Positions 12,008 to 25,393 are shown, counted from the first letter of the stretch. The stretch: 64,000 nucleotides of DNA from Rostrohypoxylon terebratum (GCA_022497145.1 MU385863.1:310001-374000); one strand, 5' to 3'. Notes: a model not told the origin generated them from the letters alone. Numbers and translations are program-made.

Positions 12008-12136
12008 CAGAAAAACCAGAGAAAAAGTGCCCCATGTAGTAATAGTACTGTCCTGATTGACCAATCAAGAACCGGGAGATGTACAGTGTATTACGGTACT
12101 ATTAATACATGGGGCACTTTTTCTCTGGTCTTTCTG
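12008..12136. mobile_element. MITE, family 1, copy A (129 bp)
   Basis: Termini are CAGAAA.ACCAGAGAAAAAGT and its inverse, flanked by the 5 bp duplication CCAGC (12003-12007 and 12137-12141). It is about 98% identical to copy C (three differences). Relative to copy B it lacks 10 bp of the left arm. The arms otherwise pair almost completely, so a transcript would fold into a hairpin. No coding capacity. Confidence 0.88.
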
Positions 12137-14845
12137 CCAGCCTACCAAATAAGTTGCATAGACCAATTTGGTACAAAAATTCGCGGATAGCGGATAGGCG
12201 GAGAATCGAACACGCACTCGGCTAGCCTTTCCTGCTTTTCCGGAGCCCTATTGTTCCCATTGTTCCAATTGATACCTCCTGAATGATTACATCTTACATT
12301 ACGCAGTAGTCTCTCCATTCTCCATTCCCCATTCCCAATCCACGATTCCCCAGCCTTGTGCCTTGTGGATGTCTGAGATGGAGAGGAGGCTAAAGGTACA
12401 TACACAAACAACCTCCAGACAGTACATTGACCGACTTCCCCGTGTCTCATGAATCTCAAACTCATAAACCACAAGTTCTAGACCACTACGGTCAAGTTGC
12501 ACCAATGCCTTGAGAATTACATTGAGTAGCATTGGACGAATACGAATTTGATATTACTCAACCCAAGCAGAGCACACGATGAAAATGTACTACTTCGTCT
12601 AGGCAACCATGTATGTGTACCTTATCTAATGCTTCCATCCCACGATGCTGCTCATTAGCCTACTATATAAACTACGGGAGTACTTTTCCGTCCGAGGCTT
12701 TTTTTTAGCCACCGCGTGTATAGGGAAATGGAAGTATTCCTTGATAAAGCGCACGCCCCTTGAGGCAATTTCCCTATAATAGCAATCCGATCACACGTTG
12801 AGAAGCTGCTACAGGATGGAAAGAAGATTCCGCGATCATGCAGGTCTCTAAACAGGCCTATCTCATTCGCGAGCTTATTCGTGAGGGGGAACTTCTGTCC
12901 TGGAAGCCGGCTGGCTCGATAGGATGGACAGACCGTAACACTACCTAGGTCAGGTAGGTAAACGGGTCGACAGAAACGTTGGGTTTCGAGGCTGTTTCTG
13001 GCTGGGTGCAATTGTCTCCTCGAAAGGGTTGCACGACCTGAGCCGTTGGTAGGGAATCTCGATATGGATCTCGTGTTGCTGTCGCTCAAGAGGCTGCAAT
13101 ATATCGAATGAAACCGTCACCTCCACGATAACGGGCTGAACTACGTCAACGCCGAAACGTTAAGGGTAATAAAATCATTAGAAGGACAGACGGTTTATCT
13201 CGCTGAAACTTATCCTTCGAGCTAAGGGGACGTTGCTGAGAGGTGATTCGGCAATGGTGCGAGGACGCGCGAGGGTTTGATGTCGCCTTGCGGCCCAGCC
13301 CGTTCGGCTTGCAGCCCGAAGCCCGCAACCCGCTGGTGCAGGTCCGGGGGCCCGCGAGCCAGCATCCCAGCCAGCCAGTCCTGTTGCCAGGCTACACGCG
13401 GCTTTTTCGTGATAATACCATGCACGGTACACAAGTCGTTAGCGAAAGAATAATAATCTGGGGAAGTAAAATGGCGCGCATGTGAGTATCGCCGCCTCAT
13501 TAGTAGAATAGGGGCTCCGTGCAGGAATCTTCGATGCCCGAGCGCTACTTAACAATGCACAGCGCTCTCTCTATGATCTATCATATATTTCGATGCTCTT
13601 GATATATCAGCCATAACTTGCAGCACGTGTATGACACGAGCGAGACGAGTGAGTGGAAGATGAAACCTATACCTAACCTCCAGAGATTGCGATCGTGATT
13701 ACCTGATCATGTCTTTCGGTAACCTCGTCTAAGAATTTCGACGCCTTCATCTATCTACCTATCTATGATGCCATCTACAATCACATAGCTTATCCAATTA
13801 TCCTTTCCCCCCTATTCGTCCACATCCCACGTCCCCTATCTCTAGTGCCTGCTACTACTACCTATATTCAGTATCGCCGGGAAAGATGATAACCCGCACA
13901 TGCATACCGACCTCGACACGTCTTAAGAAAATACCGCAAGATTTTCTTTTTTTTTCATGCGAGATAAGACACGCATACATACCTAGTATCCTGAGACCCT
14001 TGGCGCATACGCGGGAGAAGCAATTATGGTACGATATAGGACCGGACGAACCAAGTTAGGGACGCATGGTGTATCGACTGTGGCGAGCTTCGATTGCCTC
14101 ACCTACCTTACCTACCTACCTACTTGCTTGCCTGCCCAGGGCGGGATTGCGGTCTAACCTTGCGTCAGTCATTGGGAGCACAGACACACGGACGTACGGA
14201 GCATCTCTGTTTAAGCAACATTGTCTGATACCGTACGTTGCTGCCAGCTTCGGCCATCTGGTTTGAAGAGGCGTGGCATTGTAGGTGGCCATAGGACAGG
14301 GCCGACGTGGAGGTAGCTCCGGTCGAGCTTGGCTATGCGGCGCGAGCTGACCTGAGATACCTACCTCACGCTGGAGCTTACGTCTTACCCACCGGCGTCC
14401 ATTGGTCGCTGTCAGGTAAGCCCTTTCATGTCGGTCGGAGGTCAGATTGCTCCACCTTATCATCTCTATGACGTAGAGTTCGAAACGACGGCATACATAC
14501 TCGGCGAGGCGAGGCGAGAAAAAGTGATACGTTAAAAAAAGGCGTTGAGATAAAGAATCTTTAGATGGACACCTTCTACTACGTCGAAGTCCCGTTTAAA
14601 CCCTGAATCAGGTGTAACTATTGGACGGAATATTGGTTTCACGATCACGCTGCTTTATCCCGTTGTTCACAGATGTATGTAGGGCATGTATGTAAGTAAG
14701 TATGTGAGGTCAAAAACTCGGTTTCCAAGTTTCCAATCATGCAAATTCGTTCCCATTGTTGTTACACTCTACAAGCGGAACTACCCAGCCAGCTCCCTTC
14801 TAACAGACGCCACTATGGATGTGTGATGGATTGATGAAGAGGTAT

Positions 14846-16317
14846 CTACAACTTGGAAATGATGGCCGCCGCGTACTCGTTGGTCTTCGCCTTTCCGCCC
14901 AAATCGCCCGTTAGCGACTTTCCTTCCGCCAGCGTGTCGAAGGTCGCCTTCTCGATCCTGTTGGCATAGTCGTTTAGGCCCATGTGCCTCAACATCATCA
15001 TGGAGCTGAGGAGGAGGGCTGTGGGGTTGGCTAGACCCTTGCCCGCGATATCGGGCGCGGAACCGTGCACGGCCTCGAAAATGGAGCACTCGTCACCGAT
15101 GTTGCCCGAGGGGGTAAGACCGAGACCTCCGATCAGACCGGCGCACATGTCGGAAAGAATGTCACCGTACAGGTTGGGCATGACGAGGACCTTGTCGTTG
15201 TACGGCAGAGGGTCGGTGACCATCTTCAAGCAGGTGTTGTCCAGCAACTCGGCGTCGAACTCGATGTTAGGGAAGTCCTTGGCGACCTCTCGGGCGGTCT
15301 TGAGGAAGAGACCGTCGGACATCTTCATGATGGTGGCCTTGTGGACGACGCGGACCTTCTTGCGGCCGATCTCCTCGGCGTGTTGGAATGCGAATCGTAG
15401 GACACGCTCGCTAGCCTCTCGGGTAATGAGCTTAATGCTCTGAACAACACCGTCGACTACAACGTGCTCGATTCCAGAGTATTCACCCTCAGTGTTCTCT
15501 CGGATCAGGACAGTGTCGACGTTGTCGTAGTTCGTCTTGTAGCCGGCGACAGATCGGCATGGTCGCAAGTTGGCGAAGAGGTTGAAGGTTCGTCGGAGGG
15601 TAAGGTTGAGAGAGACGTGTCCCTTGCCAACAGGGGTCTTGTAAAGTTTATTAGAAGTAGCGCGCATAAGTAGCCGGGCGTAAACTTACAGCGAGGGGAC
15701 CCTTGAGGGCAACCTTGTTTCTTTGGATGCTCTCAATTGTCTCGGAGGGGATGGTTGTCTTGCCATCGACTAACTTGGGGGTGACATCGACGGGTTCCCA
15801 GCTAATGGGTGTCTAAGAAGTTTTCAGCGTTGCGTTCCTTCGTGGCGCTGCGAGGTGGGTTGAGGCGAGTCGTGAACGAACCTTAGCAGCCTCGAAGATA
15901 TCCTTCACGGCTTGCGAAATCTCAGGACCAATTCCGTCACCCTCGATAATGCTGACTGGGTAGCGACCCTATTGTCCATCATATCAGTGAATGTTCTCCA
16001 AACAAATAACACCAACTAGCCAACGCCAAGGTCCATTCAACTTTGAGTGATTTTCCTCGGCCAAATTTCGCACGACGACGACCGTATAAAGTGAATCGTA
16101 AGACATACATCGGAACCCTTCACACCAGTGAACTTGGCAACCCTGTCCGAGTAGAATCTTTGGTTCTGTTAAGAAGGGATTGGTTAGAGACCGTGCCAGC
16201 CGAAGCGAAAGTTGTTTGCTGATCGCCCACCTGGAGGGATAGAGTCGCAGCAGCTCGAGGGGCCGAGGTGAGGCATTGGCGCCGCAAAGGTGCGGCGGCC
16301 GCTCGAATAGCCAACAT
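14846..16317 (-). CDS. idh2: NAD-dependent isocitrate dehydrogenase, catalytic subunit 2, mitochondrial
   Basis: Converts isocitrate to 2-oxoglutarate in the TCA cycle as part of the Idh1/Idh2 octamer. Five exons: 16317-16231, 16165-16109, 15968-15882, 15812-15690 and 15637-14846, all with GT..AG introns and matching phases, giving 381 residues. The Ala/Arg-rich N-terminus (MLAIRAAAAPLRRQC) is a typical mitochondrial presequence. Family motifs are clear: IEGDGIGPEI near the N-terminus, RENTEGEYSGIEH, the NLYGDILSDMCAG metal/substrate loop, and FEAVHGSAPDIAGKGLANPT for NAD binding. The SLNLTLRRTFNLFANLRPC block fits the Idh2 type rather than Idh1. Length agrees with yeast Idh2 (369). It is transcribed divergently from sec5 with about 730 bp between starts. 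Confidence 0.95.
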
Positions 16318-17046
16318 TATATACGATTATGTGAAGGAGCCGGGTATATGATAGGTATAGCTCCCGAGGAACGTAAAAAAAAATGCTGGGGGGTGAGGAA
16401 GAGGTCGTCGTAGGATTTTTGTTCAGAATTCGATCGCAAAGAACCTTGGAAGCGCTTTTGCGGCTCGGGTGGTATCGGACGGACGGCTGTTGCTTGCTTC
16501 TGAAAGATCTGATAACAACAATGTGGGTCTAGATTTGAACCGAATAAATCGTCAATTATTTTTTTTAGCCAGAGATTTCCCGACAGCTACTACCTATACG
16601 TAACATCGATCTTATCGATAGGCATGCGCATTAGCCACCAATTACATAATGTTACAGGTCTTGCATTAGCATTAGCTGTGGCTGCACAGCTTATGTACAT
16701 ACATTGTTGTGCTAGTGCTATGCAGGGGTATGCATCTTACTAGTTTGATGTCAATTGCACACCAGTTTACATAATCTCAGTGTGCTCTTCTATGCGACAA
16801 CTCGAAACTTTAACCATCCCACCCTTTTACATCTCACATCTCACATCTTTACATACCTACGACCCATACGACACTATCGGCGCCTAGCATACTCTGAGAG
16901 TGTACATACAACGAAGATTGCGAATTACCCTTGACAACATACCCCTGCATACGTTGGCGGATGGGAGAGGCTTAGGATCGGATCTGGCAAGAGGCCATAC
17001 GTCACTGCCATAAGGCAATCATCAAACTGTAAGGAGTGTAGGAACC
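16318..17046. promoter_or_regulatory. divergent promoter region idh2 / sec5
   Basis: The 729 bp between the two start codons must hold both promoters. I see poly-A/T runs (16375-16383, 16558-16567) and pyrimidine-rich stretches just upstream of sec5 (16815-16860), but no site I can assign to a regulator. Confidence 0.5.
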
Positions 17047-20000
17047 ATGGCGGATTTCGACAGAAACGTGCTGGAGTTCTATCAGCTATCGACGCCATTT
17101 CCTACCGAATGGCCCACTGAGAAGGACAAGAGCGACAACTCGGATAGTGAACTAGAACAGAGGAAGCATAAACACAACCGAAGAAAGTCTCGATACCAAG
17201 CACTTGAACGAGCCGTCAGCAACCGAGCTAGCATTGTCCAGGGATCTGAGAAATCAGCAAATGGAGTGAGCAACTTGGTCCAGAAGGATGAGCCTGATCC
17301 GTTGGGAACATCGGATAGTGTTGTGAGGACGTTAAGGCAATTAGGAGTTCCTGTTCAAGATGATATTCGTCTACGTATGTTTTATGCAATTATGTCGCCT
17401 GTTGGTCTATGCTTACCTGTGTCATTTTAGGGAATCGTTTCCTCCTATCGTCCACCAGCTTCTCCCCTGCCTTGTTCCTATCCCAAATGCATGCGACTGC
17501 CGATACACAATCCCTGTTAAATGGTCTCGAAGTGCTATCCAAATCTATCGATCAGAAATCCGCTTCCCTGAAAGTCCTCGTCGAATCCAATTTTGAAAGG
17601 TTTGTGCGTGCTAAAGCTACAATTGACAATGTCTATAAGGAGATGAAGTATAGGGGCGTTGAGCCTCCGTCACCTACAATTCGCCCTCGTGGACATTCGC
17701 GACACGCTAGTAGAAGTAGTTTCAGGAATAGCATGGGTGGTGCTGCTCTTGGGCCAAACCCAATGGTGACTCCCGTCCCCGATAATACCAAAAAGAAGAA
17801 TGCATTGGTGAAAGAGAGCGATTACGGAGTCATGGGCATCAAGACTCCCTTGTTGGACGTTGCGGCAAAAGCCGAAGACGTTTGGGGCCCCGCGCTTGGT
17901 GGCCGAGAGAAAGAGGAGAACCTGAAGACTGTCTCGGCCTCGCTTGACCGGTATAAGGAGTACATTGAAGCAAGCTCTAATATTGCCGATAGTATTAAGA
18001 GAAAAGACTATGAGGCTTTGGTGGAGGAGTACGTCCGCGCCCGAAAATTTGCGGACGAAGCGCGCAAGCTCGTAGGGGAATTGGGTTCAACGCCGCCGAG
18101 CGAGACGCAGACATATCAAATTCTCATCGCAGCGAGAATGTGGTACGATGTTGAGGAGCAGATACAGCTTTTCAAACGTGACGTATGGAGGAGACTTACG
18201 TCCCTTCACACGGTGAACAGAACAGAGACTCTGGCTGGACAACCCCAAGACCAACATATGGAATTAATTGGCCTATTGTTAGAGCTTGGCGTTGAAGACA
18301 ATCCGATCTGGGTATGGCTCTTGAGCAGGTACGACTATCTGAAAGGAAAAATCACGTCGACCGGCGAACGAGCGAAAGTGGAGATCGAAGTGCTCCGACG
18401 TCGTCTAGCAAATACCGAAAAACCGGCACCTCAGATGATGGCTTCGCATCTGAAACATCTCGGCCGACAATCGGTCGATGGCAAAGTTACTGGATTGGAC
18501 TCCGCTGACGTCATCGAGCTATGGGAGAAGATGCTAGCTTTCTTATCAGGCCTATTATCCACTCAAGGTATTTTAGGAGAGGTCATCGAATTCTGGCAAA
18601 CTGTCGAGAGCTTCATCGATGGAAAAGCGCAAAAGTCATTACCTACGGGTTATAATGGCGAGTCCCGCGACCATCACCGCCTCTCTCAAGAGGGAACAGT
18701 TGATTTACGAAAAGGCACCGTTGAGTTGGTTGATATGATTCGCGCGCACGTGTTCGAATTCTTCGCTGGCGCGCCTCCTGAGGATATCTCGCTGCTATTC
18801 TCTCCGTTGCCACCATCGCCGGGATCTCCTCTGTCAGCAGGTTTGACACCAACCAACGCACGAGATCCTCGCTTCAACTTCGATGCCAATAATTTGCCTC
18901 CCCCATCCCCTAAAAGGGGCGAAACATGGGAGAAGTTCGCATTCTGGCCGCCGACTTCCAATTCAGTTAGCGGTGTACACTATCTCTCCAAGATGCTCAA
19001 CTTAGTTGGTTCCGGTGCGTCGGACATGGCAAGCGTAGCTCCCGTCAAGCAAGAAGACCCGAAACAACTGGAAATGCTGAAGAATCTCGTCGGCGCCGCA
19101 CGCGAGAGATCCGTCACGGCTCTGTGCGCCGCGTGGAACAAGGATGCCGAGAACATTAAGTATGTTGAGGATTGGAAGCGCACTAAAGAGATGGGAGACG
19201 TCACACGCATGCCGGCGAGCTTTGCCTCATTCGAAGGCGCGCTGCTCTCCGGGATGCAGAAGATCCTCTACATCCCCGAGGCAATGGCTAAGTCTGGTTC
19301 CGAGGATATTGTCTTTCCGCCGCCGACGAAATTGCTGCAGATGGTGCGAAGTCAGTACGTCACGACGCTCTACAAGGCGCTTAGCGGGATGGTAGAAAAC
19401 GCGGAACGCGCGATCAAGAAGGCGGACGACGAGTGGACTACCGATACAGATTTGGTTGTACCACCCACTAACGACAGAGCGTCCCTGATTGTTGGCTCGG
19501 GAACCGTGGACGCAGGTGACAGAGTGAGTTACTTTCAATTTTTATCATGGGTATTGAAATCATTACTAAAATTTCTACGTAGAACGTCCGTATGCTTTTA
19601 ACCCTCGGCAATCTCCACGCCTTGCGTACCAAGGTTGTTCCTAACTTGAACGGTCAATTTGAGAACGCTTTCTCCGTAAAACTTACCGACGAATCTAAAA
19701 CCATTAAGGATGTGCTCGGCCAAATCGATGCCCGTTTGTTCCAGACGTTCACGCGCCCGTCATTAGACACCCTTCGCAAAGTAATCCGTGCAGGCCTCGC
19801 GGACCCCAAGTGGGCGCCGGCCAAGCCCACAGAAGTCAAGCCGTACGTCTACGAGGCCCTACTCACCCTCGTGCTAGTGCACACGCAAGTGTCGACGACA
19901 GCGCCCAGCATGACGCACCAAGTGATCTCGTACCTCCTCGAGCAAATCAGCCGCGAGCTCCTCGAAAGCCTCAAGGCGCGGCCCAAATTCGACCTCGGCG

Positions 20001-20302
20001 CGCTCATGCAAGCCACCCTCGACGTGGAGTTCTTCGCCCAGACCCTCAGCCAGTACACTACCGAACGCGCTTCCGGCATCCAGGGGGAGATCTACTCGAT
20101 GCTGGATAGCAAGACGGATAACCAGGCTAGGGCTAGGCTACAGGACGAGCTGCCCGGCATGCGAGAGGTCCTGAAGAAGCTTAGGGAGCAGAGCAGGAGC
20201 GAGTTCGCGTGCTTTAAGAGGCCGAGACGGAATGGCGCTGGGAGCGGGGGCGGGGCTGCCGGGGTGGGGCCCGGGACCCTCGAACGCACTGCGACGGGCT
20301 AG
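17047..20302 (+). CDS. sec5: exocyst complex subunit Sec5
   Basis: Part of the octameric exocyst that tethers secretory vesicles at the hyphal tip. Three exons, 17047-17374, 17431-19523 and 19583-20302, give 1046 residues; both introns are 56-59 nt with GTATGT/GTGAGT donors. The Sec5 signature follows the first junction: RFLLSSTSFSPALFLSQMHA, then LEVLSKSIDQKSASLKVLVE and NFERFVRAKATIDNVYKEMK. The middle has NPIWVWLLSRYDYLKGKI. The C-terminal third is helical and ends in a basic, Gly-rich tail (CFKRPRRNGAGSGGG). The TAG at 20300-20302 is followed in the same frame by 87 further sense codons, so the true C-terminus is uncertain (see findings). Convergent with the transcription factor downstream. 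Confidence 0.9.
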
Positions 20303-20566
20303 GCTCTCGTTAGACGGCGCTCGGGGGTCGGGGAGAGAGATAGCGGGGGTAGTGTGAGGAGTAAGAGGAACGGCAGTGGTAGTGGTAGACGAGGCGGTGC
20401 GGGTGATAGCGAAGACGGGAGCGGCGAGTATAGGATCGCCGGGTTCCTTAGCCCGCAGAGGTTCGTGGCGGCTAGACCCCCGATCCAATTGCCCTTGCTC
20501 GCGGACATCGAGGCGTACGTGCTCGAGTTCAGGCTTAGGGCTTGGAAGTTGGGGGATAATTTGTAG
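20303..20566 (+). other. open frame continuing past the sec5 stop codon
   Basis: Immediately after TAG 20300-20302 the sec5 frame stays open for 87 codons to TAG 20564-20566. The first part is Arg/Gly/Ser-rich like the end of Sec5; the last 40 codons (PIQLPLLADIEAYVLEFRLR) are hydrophobic-helical with mostly G/C third positions. It could be a former or alternative Sec5 C-terminus, a readthrough extension, or chance openness of GC-rich DNA. No splice pair that bypasses the stop in frame with a realistic intron length was found. Confidence 0.35.
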
Positions 20567-20962
20567 TGTCTCAGAGGAAGCAGGAAGGGGAGGCAATTAC
20601 ATAAGGTTAGGGGCTTAGTAGTAGATACTTTTATGAATGAGTTAATTTCCATTCAATCAATGAATAATCCTGATGATGCCATTCTTGATGTTAGTATCAC
20701 TACATATCACACTTACGAAACACGTCTAGCAATCAATCGCAATCATTAGAAAATAGCATTATCTTGGGGGGTGGGTCGGCAAATCGTCAATTGGGGTGAG
20801 TCTGTACGTAGTCTAGAACCAGGGTCCAACTTTCCCGCGGTCCTAGAAGTCAAGATGATAATATATGACAACAGGAGGGTACTGAGATGGGTCCCGAAGC
20901 AAACATGTGCCAAACAGTCCTCTACCGCCGTTCAGTCATATACTCGTATAGAATGTTGTACA

Positions 20963-23483
20963 CTATGTGCAGTCATCGTCGTTGTCAAAGTCGTAGTCGT
21001 AGTCGTAGTCGTGGTCGGAGTCGTCTCGTCGAAGCATTCGTTGTCGAACGCCGATGTTTTCGACGATCCTCGTTCAAAGAGGAAATAGAGGGTATGGGGT
21101 ATGGGGTATGGAATGGGTATCTTAAGAAGTCGTTCGTGGGGGGGAATTTTATTTATAACGCCGGCTCTCGTTTCTCGTTTATAGCAAAAGTCTCGGCCCT
21201 CTCTCACTTCTCGTCGGGAAGCAGGATCCTGGAGCTGTACAGGAACTCAAGCGAACGCGAATCGTCCGGCTGGAAGTTTTCGGGGTCTTGGCGGGACTGG
21301 AGGTACGCTTCGGTGATTTGCAGGTTCTGGAAGTATTCGACCACGCTGTCATCTCTAAGGGCGGCGATCGGGGAATTCGGATCCGCGGCAACCAGCTTGG
21401 GGAGAAATTTCCGGACCTTAAGGAGCACTCTAAGCAGATTCGCAAGACTCTCTCCTTGTTGGGTAAAATTTCCGGGCGGCTTCTCCAACGGCCACTTCGG
21501 GCGAAGGTTTTTCTCTTCCCAGACCTTGAATGCCCAGGTGGTCTTTTCGATACAGTTTAGGAAGAGGATGACGACGAGGAACATCGGAAACCCATTCTTG
21601 ATCTTGCCGTCTTGAAGACGGCGTCGAATCTCGCCAAGCAAATTCTTACTTGCGATGGCTGCCTTGCGTTCCGATGCTGCCGTTAGCTGCAGGCATATAT
21701 TAGTGTACGTCTCGCTGTCGACGGCATCTTCTATCATATAGTCGTCGACATCCTCGCTGGGTGATTTCACCCGCATTCGCCATTGGCGCTCTAAGTCCAT
21801 CAGCTCTACCACTCCCCAGAGCTCCAGAGCTTTCTTTAGAAGCTCGTCCCCGGTCTCGGTCGCCACCGCGACGGCGGTGTTCAGAGTGACACGAATGTAA
21901 TGCGACGCCTCATGATTGATAAGTTGGGGGAGGGCAGCGCGCATGTACGCTTCCACCTTGCCGGTAATATCCTCGGCATTGATATCCAGTAAAAGGATTT
22001 GGTGGGCATCAGCATCCTTTGCTACTTCGACTTTTGGGGTTCCTCGCAGCATTTGGAAGGTCGCTTTGTGCGTGGTGTCGGGGAAATGGGTGACCTCTAC
22101 CACAAGCCCGCTGGCCTCTAAGTGATGAGTATTCTTATACCCATTGATGCGCTTTTGAGACATGACGGCTTGAACTCCGGCAGAGTAGAGCAGAATCTCA
22201 TCACACAACTGCGCGCGAATGCACTCGTTTTTCCACACCCTCGGGGAGGATACCTTCTTGCAAGCGTCGCAGGGTGTTCCTAGAGAGCAATTCTTTCTGA
22301 GAATCTTGCACCGAACGCAAGCACCAATCTTGCGGATCTCTTGTACTTCCTTCCGTCGCATATCATTGAACTTTGCGCGACTGTGGTTCTTTCCATGATG
22401 GCCAAGGCCGGTATGCATGCGACGTCCACCCTTGTTCAGCGTTGCTGCTAAACCGTGGCCGTGAGCATTAACGGTGGCTGGTGCATGTATATCCTCGGAA
22501 ATATACGTCATGCCTTCCCAAGGGGTGGCTGAGGGAGGCGATTGCTCCGGTGCAGCGTGTTGCGGCTCTGGTGACGAGGGATAATTGATCATCTCATTGT
22601 AGGTGATCGGGTGAAGTCTGGTCGGTGAGCTATCGAGGCGTGCGGTTGCTGCTGCTGCGGCAGCCGAGAGCGCTGATGGGGCGGCGCGTCCTTTTTTCTC
22701 ATTATACTCCTTGAGCAGGATTTCTCGTAACCGTTTTTCGGCAGGCCCCATGGTTTTCTGGGTCATATCGACATCTAGGTAGATTTTTTGTTAGCATACT
22801 AGGTATATTATCGTGTGTGGGTGATTGTAGGTAATTGTCAAAAATTCTTAAATCATACCTCCATTGTCATCCCGGGGATGATTGTCGAGACTTGTCGGCG
22901 GATTATCCAATGTGTATTGCTCGTGGAACTCCAAAGGGTTCGAGTCAGCTGTTGTGACAGGAATAGCGGCGGACTCGACATGGTCGGCATGATCGTCATG
23001 TTTGTCATTGGCCTCGAATTGACGAGATGCTTCAGCTAGTGTTTCTAGAGGGTTCCATTCATGTAGTTGTAGATTGTTCTGAGATTGTTCGAGTAGGGGA
23101 GCAGGGAGGGGTGTCGCAGGAGAGGCGGGAAGAGCTGTCGTAGTAGGAGGAATCGTAGGAATCGTAGGAATCGTGGAAATCGTGGAAATCGGAGACTGAT
23201 GTTGTACTAGACCATTAAAATGGCGGCTGGCAACATTGGCAGCGTGGGTGGCGTTGGCGGAATTGTTATTCAATCCATTGAGGGTGAGGCAAACATTGAC
23301 TCGGTCGGCTTGAGATATGGCAGGACATTTCCTTACCAGATGGGCGGTCAGACTATCGCTGCGACCCTTGGGGAAGTCCTCGCCGCACGCCTTGCACCGA
23401 TGATGATAGCGATTGCTATTATCGTTCAGCTTAGGGCCGCGCTCGAAGTACTCGACGATGACCGGGTTCGGTTTACGACCCAT
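20963..23483 (-). CDS. BED-like plus Zn-cluster transcription factor
   Basis: A nuclear DNA-binding regulator with two zinc modules. Residues 1-60 begin MGRKPNPVIVEYFERGPKLN and hold a BED-like finger (CKACGEDF..HLVRKC). About residue 335 begins a Zn-cluster of the form C-x2-C-x6-C-x5-C-x2-C-x12-C (CVRCKILRKNCSLGTPCDAC); the last spacing is longer than in Gal4-type clusters. Exons: 23483-22859, 22774-21208 and probably 21068-20963. The first junction (GTATGA..CTAG) joins GGA-GAT in phase. The second is inferred: the apparent stop AAGTGA is also a GTGAGA donor, and a CGAG acceptor 139 nt on resumes the frame with IVENIGVRQRM and an Asp/Tyr-rich acidic end; total 765 residues. Without it the protein ends at 21204 (731 residues). 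An upstream in-frame Met (23621) is less likely the start. Confidence 0.72.
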
Positions 23484-25393
23484 GGTGTCGAATGTGCCCG
23501 TTGTGGTGTTGTTACCAGTATCGCCAATGTTACCAAAATGAAGGAAGTAATAGATCAGGCAGAATCGTGGAATTGCGAATGCGGTGAACAGGATGGGATG
23601 GAATAAGTTACTAGTTGCCAATTGAGTTGTACTATTAGAAAAAGTCGTCGACCATTGAACTTCGAGAATCTCAGCCCTAGTGGGGTTAACTGGGGTTAAA
23701 TTGGGGTTAATTGGAGGTTAATTGGTGGGGTACCTTCCCAATCATCCAGTCTTAGACTCTTAGCGCTGCCACTTGACCCCGCTCTGCCATAACGGCCAAT
23801 GAGACGACTCGGGAGTCACTACTCGGTACGTGCCTCGAGACTTCCGGTGAGGCTAATTAACCAGGTACGTACCAGCTAATAGTAGCCATTACTACCTAGT
23901 AGTACTAGGTAACAGAGCAGTTCTCTTTTTTCTGTTAAAGAATATTAATATCTCAAGACTCAATTTACTTCATCGATAATGGGTTTATCTGACCATAATC
24001 GTTTGTTTTACCATAACGGCTAATAGGATACCTGAAGATTCGCTTGAATCCCAAGCACAAGGTGCATAAAAGCTGAAAGCTGAAAGAAACCGCGCCAAAG
24101 GCGGTCGGCCTAGCATTCAATGACGCTTGACGAAGCTCATCGCGCCGCGATCTTTGAAATCGAGGCATCTTGTATTCAACATTATCTGAAGGCCTACGCA
24201 GTCTCCTCATTCCAGAGCAAGAGAAACCACCATGCATATGACAATAGCAGGCGGACCGCCCTGGGCAATAGTGCTATGTTGAGTTTTTCAACTTGTCGGA
24301 CACCGGTGCTGGGGATGGGCATCGTCGCGTCAGCTCTTGGGTGCTTTCTGGTACTGATCTGATGATCAGCTGTCCACAACGGTGCGCTCATGATTTAAGA
24401 AATGAATAGTTATATTCGCGTAAATCGGCTTGAAACGCCGTTGCCTGTGAGTTATATTCCAGGTCTTCCGCGTCCTGGACAGGACTTCCCCAATGCCATG
24501 TCCGGGCTTCTTTGGTGATGTCACTTTCTATAGTGCTAAATAGGTCTCCGATCAAATTTTGAATAGATGTGTGTAAGAAAGACGGAATTTGAGGGGTGGT
24601 GATATATATACTCGTTCATCTCTGTCGTTCACCAAGCTAGAATTCCGGGGCTCTTGCTGCGTCGTGGCAGGTTTTGCGGGTAGGTACGCTACCTCCTACC
24701 TATCTACCTGAGCGCAAGGAATTGTCGATTTTCCTATTTCAATGCTGGAGGCTCAAGAAATATAGAAGATCGGGTGGAAATCCACAACGAGGTTGTATCA
24801 GTGCCTCCTTTGAGACCGCCCCGTCACCGTTCTGGTTTTCCAGGAGATATTTCACTATTTCCACTCGTTCCTCTATTCAATCTTCGAGGCAGGACGCGAA
24901 ATCGTTCATTACCTATACAGCAACTCATAATATTCGTTTGCCGTGTCATTACCGATAGATTGGGATTTGTTACGTCGCATTGAAAGGGGGCAATCTCGAT
25001 CCAAGGAAGTGAGAGACGGTTGGGTTCAAATATCAAGTTTGATAGGTTTTGATATACGCGATTTGGTGTCGTGTGTTGTGAGCAATGTCATGTGCTAACA
25101 TTAAAGTGTATTAGATATATCTGATGGAATTATCAAACTGAAAAGGAGAGGAAGAAAAGGATGCTGTAACCGAGAAATTCATGGGGTTATGTTCGTCCAG
25201 ACAACGACTTTGCAACACAAATTTTGTGAGCCTCTTTTGCAGCTTTTGCAGGGGCCATCACCACGTCTTAATGCATAGGTATGCTTGTCTACTTGGCCGT
25301 TTCCGCAGAGAAGATCGATGTGCGACATCCTACTGATCTTCCGGTCCTGTGAATAGTGGCACCATTTCGTGTGGCGTGCCGAATACAAACTCG

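Larger units (their letters stand above)
9261..14845. other. 5.6 kb intergenic desert with two MITEs
   Basis: Apart from the two inverted-repeat elements (10795-11056, 12008-12136) no supported gene is seen. The stretch holds CCTAGG-rich motifs (10050-10080, 10300-10325), GTACGATGTAC-type short repeats (11749-11790), a GC-rich island (about 13265-13400) and ACCTACCT runs (14100-14135). A minus-strand open frame at 12655-13089 (144 codons) shows no recognisable domain. Confidence 0.5.

Noticed and set aside
12655..13089. 144-codon minus-strand open frame
   Set aside because: No recognisable motif and no nearby exons; could be chance.
20887..21615. 242-codon plus-strand open frame opposite the transcription factor
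   Set aside because: Antisense shadow of the factor's 3' exons; the SR-like run is the reverse of the Asp/Tyr repeat.
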